The translations under genes were made by a program, and so were the position numbers. The notes beneath the pieces are model-generated. The model was not told the origin of the DNA, did no database searches, and saw nothing but the letters and a program-made list of their open reading frames with translations. A stretch of 12,718 bases of DNA from Antrodiella citrinella (taxonomy: Eukaryota > Basidiomycota > Agaricomycetes > Polyporales > Steccherinaceae), in assembly GCA_004802725.1 (NCBI GenBank), contig SGPM01000543.1, positions 1 to 12,718 on the forward strand. Reading direction: 5' to 3'. Shown in pieces: positions 8,219 through 12,718 of the stretch; the stretch's first letter is position 1; every line of letters begins with the position of its first letter.

Positions 8219-9847
8219 TCAATGAGTCCCTGCCCTCGTACTGCCCAAATCGCCTATGGTGTCAGTCAATGTCTTGATTTCGGTGAACGCGTCCATAACA
8301 CTACAAAGGCCAGTGGTTGCTTTCTCCATTGCACACGCCACACCAGAGAGAGCACCTCTGACTTCCTCCGATATGCGTGTGAAACATTGATCCACGGACA
8401 ATTCGAGTGCCTTCAAGCGAGCCTCACTGGCCTGAAGACTAGACACCTGAGAAGACAGCTGGGATATGCGGTCCTCGTAGACAGTGCATAGTTCGCGGAC
8501 TTCATTCTCAAGGTGTAGAATGCGGGTTTCCTGTAGATTGGAAGGGGATGCGGCTGAACTGGTGTCGTCAAACACAGGGAGGGGATTACACAGGAGAGAC
8601 TCTGCAAGAGAAACGTGTCCACTGGGTGGGGGGGACATCACCGCGCCAACAGGAGAAATATCAGGCGCAGCGATAGAAACCAGAGAGGTCGTCACTGGGT
8701 GCGGAGGGCTGGTCCTTGTCACGCCGTCTGAAGAAGCTGCTGTATTGTCCAAAGGAGCTGCTTCGCCATCCACGACGATCTCCGCGCTGTCTGTGGCTGT
8801 CACATCGCGAGGAGGGGCCATCGATGCCGTGTGTTCTGCAGAAGCTGCTACATTGTCGGTGACGACCATTATACCAACTTGTCCTGTCGCCACGCCGTCT
8901 GCCGCGCTGTCCACCTCTGGTGTAATCGCCATACAGGGAGGGGTGTTCTGTGTGATATTCGCGGCAACAATCACCGCCGCGCCATCTGGTGTCGTTACTG
9001 TTTCCGGAGGAGTCATTTGTGTGGTGCAGGGACGATCGGTCACTGCACGTCAGCGGTGATCACTGTACCAACAGGAGGGGTCGACGCGCTGTCCGAGCCA
9101 GTCACCGCGCCGTCGGGTTTCGTCACCGCGCCGTCGGGTTTCGTACCGACAGTATCTCCAGCATTCGGGGTGTAATGGGCAGCACAGTGGTTTAGACTGA
9201 CACCCGTTGGAAACCCGACACCGCTCTCAAGGCCGTTCTCCTCTACGAGCGCCCTCGTGCCGTCTTCGATGCTCTCTGCAATCTCCGTCATCGTCATGCC
9301 GGGATGGATGAACTTCTGCGCATATTTCCGTACTTGGCGATGCACCTCCGCTGCACGCCTAATGCTGCTGTACGTGACCTCCGGGTCTTCCATAGCCATC
9401 TTTTCGTTATAACGCATCTCTTCGGAAGTGGTTCGCCATGCATTGCTAATAGGTGTGTACGATGTCATGAGAAAGACGAACAATGAAAAAGGGGAGATGA
9501 CGCACTCGTTCTTGTATTCTTGCAGCTCGCCTTCGGGGAAGTTCCCGTCTGGAAAAAGTTTAGAGAGACCGACTCGAGGCGGTTCACTCTGCCCTTGTGC
9601 AGCGGCTTTCTTCTTCTTCGGTTTCTTCTTTTTCTTTTTCTTCTTGATCTCTAGTACAATGAGTGAGCACAACGATCCGCATATATAGGCTACAATCTTG
9701 CTCACCACCGTTCCCTTGTACATCTACGACTGCATCCTCTTCCCCTTCGTCATTCTCGTCTTCGGACTCGACATGATTAGACGGAACATCTTCGGGATCC
9801 TTCTTTGTTGCGTCTGTTATCGTCCCCGAAGTCGAATCTGCAGTCAT
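8219..9847 (-). CDS. Chimeric gene: MetAP2 N-terminus fused to repeat/coiled-coil protein
   Basis: Four exons (9847-9706, 9650-9506, 9445-9147, 9042-8219) join in phase to 469 aa. Residues 1-195 are the N-terminus of methionine aminopeptidase 2, a cytosolic ribosome-associated enzyme that removes initiator methionine: acidic stretch, polylysine block, [46 protein letters not shown] and [14 protein letters not shown]. The match stops at NAGDTV, before the Asp/Asp/His/Glu/Glu metal ligands, so the product cannot be an active peptidase. After a phase-1 junction the sequence becomes Thr/Pro/Ala-rich and diverged-repetitive, then a coiled coil of about 80 residues ([20 protein letters not shown] onward). 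The last intron is the weakest point: unspliced, the frame ends at TGA 9042-9040, giving a truncated protein. Both outcomes lack the catalytic core. The gene shares its 5' region with the divergent deaminase gene. It could be an expressed fusion or a pseudogene. Confidence 0.65.
9043..9146 (-). other. Candidate intron 3 of the MetAP2 chimera, containing coding-like repeats
   Basis: The donor GTACGA at 9146 follows NAGDTV codons, a CTGAC branch-like site lies at 9057-9053 and the acceptor GTGCAG ends at 9043; 104 nt, phase 1 on both sides. It is about twice the local intron length. Its content reads in frame as Thr/Pro/Val repeats resembling the next exon, so a frameshift in an originally continuous exon is an alternative. 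Confidence 0.45.
9101..9142. repeat. Two perfect tandem copies of a 21-bp unit
   Basis: The units at 9101-9121 and 9122-9142 are identical. On the minus strand they encode a repeated seven-residue KPDGAVT-type motif in the frame of the upstream MetAP2 exon. They lie inside the candidate 104-nt intron. Confidence 0.9.
9446..9505 (-). other. Intron 2 of the MetAP2 chimera, 60 nt and stop-free
   Basis: GTGCGT donor at 9505-9500 and CTATTAG acceptor ending at 9446; phase 2. Removal joins YKN-D-NAWRTT as expected for MetAP2. The length is a multiple of three and the intron has no in-frame stop, so retention would insert 20 residues without breaking the frame. Confidence 0.8.
9651..9705 (-). other. 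Intron 1 of the MetAP2 chimera
   Basis: GTGAGC donor at 9705-9700 and GTACTAG acceptor ending at 9651; 55 nt, phase 1. It links the acidic first exon (DVQGNG) to the polylysine block. Confidence 0.8.
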
Positions 9848-9859
9848 GATCGAGGGAAG

Positions 9860-9917
9860 CTAAGACAGGTATCGAGGAATACCAGGTCAGTAGTACCAAA
9901 CAACGAGTGAGACTCAC
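9860..9917 (-). other. Probable 5'-leader intron of the MetAP2 chimera
   Basis: A consensus GTGAGT donor at 9917-9912, an ACTGAC branch-like site and GTCTTAG acceptor ending at 9860 define 58 nt, ending 12 bases before the ATG at 9847. Reading the upstream open frame through this junction does not give the MetAP2 frame, so the upstream exon is most likely untranslated. Confidence 0.6.
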
Positions 9918-10092
9918 AATATTGCAAACGGAGGTAGCGCCCAGATGCCGAATTGCCGACAGTACTTCCTCCAACAGAAGGCCATTCAACATATACGTTG
10001 AACGATGACAGCTGATTAGGAAACGATAGGCCGGCTCGAGCAAAAATCACACAGAGTAGAACAAACTCCGCTGTCGCCCGGAGCAGTGGCAC

Positions 10093-10253
10093 AGCTTGAG
10101 CTTTATATATAAAATACGATGGTGTTCATCTCAAATCAGTAGTACTCAGCCCCCACTCAGTTCCTACGCTTTCGCAAGTCCTGAGCAGTAAGTCAATATC
10201 AAACTTAATTACTATACGCGCTGAAAGTCCATGGCAGAGCAATTTTCCACACA
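10093..10253. promoter_or_regulatory. Shared divergent promoter region with near-palindromic TATA box
   Basis: The region separates the minus-strand MetAP2 chimera from the plus-strand deaminase gene. TATATATAAAA at 10104-10114 reads as a TATA box on both strands. On the plus side a GTAAGT at 10188 and GGCAG ending at 10237 could form a 50-nt leader intron; that intron would remove the ATG at 10231, which otherwise opens a 16-codon upstream frame overlapping the main start. Confidence 0.5.
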
Positions 10254-11757
10254 ATGGATACCGCTTTTGAAGTTACTATGAAAAAATACGAGCAACTTGA
10301 ATTCTCACCTACGCAGCTCTATAATGTCGTCTTGCGAAAAGCGATGTCCCGGCAGGAAGTCCGTGCTGCGGGTCTTGAGCCTGACGTGGAGGATGATACA
10401 CTTCCTCCTATTTCTCTACAAGATCGCGTCGTCCGCGTCCTTGCGTTGGCCTGCAAAGCTGCTCGTGGCGAGACATATGCCATGACACTTCTACCAGCCA
10501 CGTACCCTGATTCGACCGCACATCAAATTCTGTACGTCGCCGGAGATCAAGCAGATGATACCTCGAAAGTCTGTAAATTCCTGGAGACGTTGCTACAGGC
10601 AATGAAGCTCATGGCGAACACGCGACGTGGGACCACGGAATACCAAGATGCAAGGACCGCTGTGGCCAGGATCGTTCTGGAGCGGGCAATCGACCATCTA
10701 AAATCGCTTCCTGCGCCACAGAAACTAGACATATTCTTGGAGAAGTGTATAAATTCCGAGTCGGACACCGAGTCATGGGTGTACTCGGAGTTCGCAGGGC
10801 CGTTCACAGAGGCCATTACTGATTTGCAAAAGCACTTGCACTCAGCCAGTACTGTCGAATTTTCGTCTCTCACCTCTTCCTTGGACCGCCTACGCACTAC
10901 ACTGCCCCCGATGCAATACTGGGAGCACGCAGCAGCAGAATTTGACATTGAGAAAGCTGATCGTAAGTTCCCTAAGCTCGTTCTATCGTCGATAGTGTCT
11001 ATATTGATCGGACAATCTCAACACAGTCGTGGGCATACGCAAATGGTGTTTAGAATTTGTCCAAACAGACCTATGCCTGAGACAGTTGCAGGCTGCATCC
11101 AAGCCCCAGTTTTTGTCCGAGTGGCCGGATGAACATGCTGTCAAATACGTATCTCCGGCTCGTGGCGGAACGGTCACCTTTCCACCTGAATTGTGGTCTG
11201 ACGCGTTCTGGTTCAAGGCCTTACCGCCATTGGTGCTGGACAGGACGTTCGTGACAAGCTCTGAGCACTCGCGATACTCCGAAATGCTTCAAAAGCAACT
11301 CAGCAACGTTGTGGCCGCATGCACGCAGCTCATTGGCAGCGAGTCGAAGGTTTTTCCTGTACATGCGGAATGTAGCCTCATCCTTCACATCCACGAGATC
11401 TTACGATCACAGAACAATCGTGACACTCCCCGAGAGATCGACGACGAGGGAATCACGGTCCACATCGCCACTTCCTCCCCACCATGTCTTGGCTGTGTCA
11501 TCTTTGCAGAGACGTATAACGTCTTGCACGTGGACTGTATGGAGTTACACAAGCACGACAGGATTTCTAATAGGACCGGGGATACATTGACATGGAATAT
11601 GCCAATAATCCCGCCTAATATGGGGACGAACAGTACCGTGACCCCAGTGTTGTTCGAACGTCGGCTTGCACGTCATTTTGTTGACGCACTCTACCTTCGC
11701 GTCTCGGCCAAGGTATTTCCAGACAAACCTAAGACTTTCGCCTACCCAGATTGGTAG
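10254..11757 (+). CDS. OTT_1508-like deaminase (cytidine deaminase-fold protein)
   Basis: Exons 10254-10962 and 11027-11757 join in phase 1 to 479 aa. The zinc-binding signature of the cytidine deaminase fold is intact: H349-A350-E351 within FPVHAECSL, and C390/C393 within SSPPCLGCVIF. A long helical N-terminal region (1-340) without a recognised fold precedes it, a layout I associate with the OTT_1508-like deaminases expanded in mushroom genomes. The catalytic Glu would activate a zinc-bound water to deaminate a base or nucleoside; the real substrate is unknown and nucleic acid is only predicted. ATG 10254 is the first in-frame start after a TAA at 10206. No signal peptide or membrane segment is seen. 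The family name is from memory of motif and layout; membership of the deaminase superfamily is firmer. Confidence 0.75.
10963..11026 (+). other. Intron of the deaminase gene
   Basis: GTAAGT donor, CTCAAC branch-like site, CACAG acceptor, 64 nt, phase 1. It joins IEKAD to LVGIRKWCLEF and is required because the deaminase motifs are in a different frame from the first exon. Confidence 0.88.
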
Positions 11758-12306
11758 TGGGTAGAAGCTAGGTTTCTTCGTCTGCTTCCAAGGTTCACTG
11801 CTTTCATGTACTTCTCATAAGGCTATGCCTTTCTGTCCCATTTGCGTCTGGAAATAGTATTGTGCTACTCATGTAGTCCTCCGCTATATACATGGTTCGA
11901 TACCACTGCTATGAGTATTGCTTTCGCATGAGTGACAGTACTGGTACCTGGAACAGCTGCTGAAGTCATCAAGCAATCAAGACTGCTGCGCTTGCATCAT
12001 ACTGTAAGATTGCATTGAGGATCGCATTGGATGAGATATTGTATCATACACATATTCTTTTACACGCAACTTATCTGCAAACCATAACCACGGCACATGG
12101 AACGAGGGGAAGACAATGATGACAGACCAAGGGAGTGTACGGATAGAAAGAGATTCAAGTTGTCAAGAAGATTGAGAAGGGAACAGTCAAATAACAGAGC
12201 ACACAAGGAAACACAGCGGCATCGTACATGATAATGAGAAACCACTCCAGTCCAAGATCAAGATCAATTCTCCTCAGAGGACGAAGTATCATACAAGACG
12301 ACATAC
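11758..12306. other. Intergenic stretch, nothing recognised
   Basis: This stretch follows the deaminase stop and precedes the truncated MetAP2 copy. It shows only short open frames without motifs. If the locus is a tandem duplication, the junction of the duplicated units is at its right end, about 12317. Confidence 0.45.
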
Positions 12307-12718
12307 TCAAGATCGGACTTCTGGGTCTTCCATAGCCATCTTTTCGTTATAACGCATCTCTTCGGAAGTGGTTCGCCATGCATTGCTAATAGGTATGCAC
12401 GATGTCATGAGAAAGACGAACAATGAAAAAGGGAAGATGACGCACTCGTTCTTGTATTCTTGCAGCTCGCCTTCGGGGAAGTTCCCGTCTGGAAAAAGTT
12501 TAGAGAGACCGACTCGAGGCGGTTCACTCTGCCCTTGTGCAGCGGCTTTCTTCTTCTTCGGTTTCTTCTTTTTCTTTTTCTTCTTGATCTCTAGTACAAT
12601 GAGTGAGCACAACGATCCGCATATATAGGCTACAATCTTGCTCACCACCGTTCCCTTGTACATCTACGACTGCATCCTCTTCCCCTTCGTCATTCTCGTC
12701 TTCGGACTCGACATGATT
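12307..12718 (-). pseudogene. Second copy of MetAP2-like 5' exons, truncated (direct repeat copy 2 at 12323-12718)
   Basis: The copy carries the end of the acidic exon, intron 12645-12591, the polylysine exon 12590-12446, intron 12445-12386 and the start of the next exon, with splice sites intact. It breaks right after the MEDPEV codons and reads two foreign codons before TGA at 12309-12307. The PEV codons differ from copy 1 by two silent changes, so the shared sequence ends at about 12317. No further MetAP2 sequence follows on its 3' side. The 5' end lies beyond the window. It encodes only an N-terminal fragment. Confidence 0.85.

Larger units (their letters stand above)
9383..9778. repeat. 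Direct repeat, copy 1 (MetAP2-like 5' exons)
   Basis: These 396 bases match 12323-12718 at 393 positions in the same orientation, offset 2,940 bases. The three differences (9455, 9458, 9494) all fall within intron 2. The match runs to the window edge, so its true length is greater. Past the inner boundary (below 9383) similarity fades within about six bases. Confidence 0.97.

Noticed and set aside
9041..9043. GTG as the start of a separate 274-codon minus-strand gene
   Set aside because: Eukaryotic nuclear genes very rarely start at GTG, a stop lies two codons upstream, and a phase-compatible acceptor is present at the same place.
8484..9059. A 191-codon plus-strand open frame, Ala/Thr/Ser-rich
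   Set aside because: It mirrors the GC-rich repeat exon on the minus strand. The minus frame continues into a regular coiled coil and joins MetAP2 in phase, so the plus frame is taken as a shadow.
9606..9645. Pyrimidine-rich tract that could be a simple repeat or poly-A tail of a retroelement
   Set aside because: On the minus strand it encodes the polylysine block expected in the MetAP2 N-terminus, and it is not flanked by retroelement features.

Overview
The window looks like a piece of an Agaricomycete (mushroom-forming basidiomycete) genome. Genes are split by many short introns (about 47-60 nt, GT...AG, often with a CTGAC/CTAAT-like branch site), coding density is moderate, and the recognisable families (KDZ transposase with a CxC2 cluster, fungal TET/JBP dioxygenase, OTT_1508-like deaminase) are ones expanded in such fungi. 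All gene models were assembled by hand from reading frame, splice phase and family motifs; no search or transcript data was available.

Left part, minus strand: the 5' half of a KDZ transposase gene (1266 down to 223, 332 residues, running into unrecognised AT-rich sequence with ambiguous bases at 1-222). Behind it, on the same strand, is a four-exon TET/JBP-family 2-oxoglutarate/Fe(II) dioxygenase (2858 down to 1516, 395 aa) with HxD, distal H and R all present. TET/JBP next to KDZ transposase is a known basidiomycete pairing. Further upstream (about 2960-3822) there are splice signals and short open stretches suggesting another minus-strand gene that I cannot name. Positions 3823-4802 hold no convincing gene, apart from a small hairpin/repeat cluster at 4469-4557.

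Middle, plus strand: a six-exon gene (4803-7997, 978 aa) of unknown function, with a homeodomain-helix-like WFNN motif, acidic serine-rich tracts, a degenerate internal duplication, a proline-rich tail and a C-terminal nuclear localisation-like sequence. It is probably nuclear.

Right part: a minus-strand gene (9847 down to 8219) appears to be a chimera. Its first three exons encode the N-terminus of methionine aminopeptidase 2, stopping just before the metal-binding catalytic core; the last exon encodes a Thr/Pro/Ala repeat region and a coiled coil. It diverges from a plus-strand two-exon OTT_1508-like deaminase gene (10254-11757, 479 aa) with intact HAE and PCxxC motifs. The two share a short intergenic region with a nearly symmetric TATA box. 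At 12323-12718 the MetAP2-like 5' exons occur again as a 99% identical direct repeat cut by the window edge, which suggests a tandem duplication with a 2,940-bp period that includes the deaminase gene.

Taken together this is an accessory, transposon-rich segment with two predicted base-modifying enzyme families (TET/JBP oxidation and a deaminase) within about 9 kb. Any functional link between them is inference.
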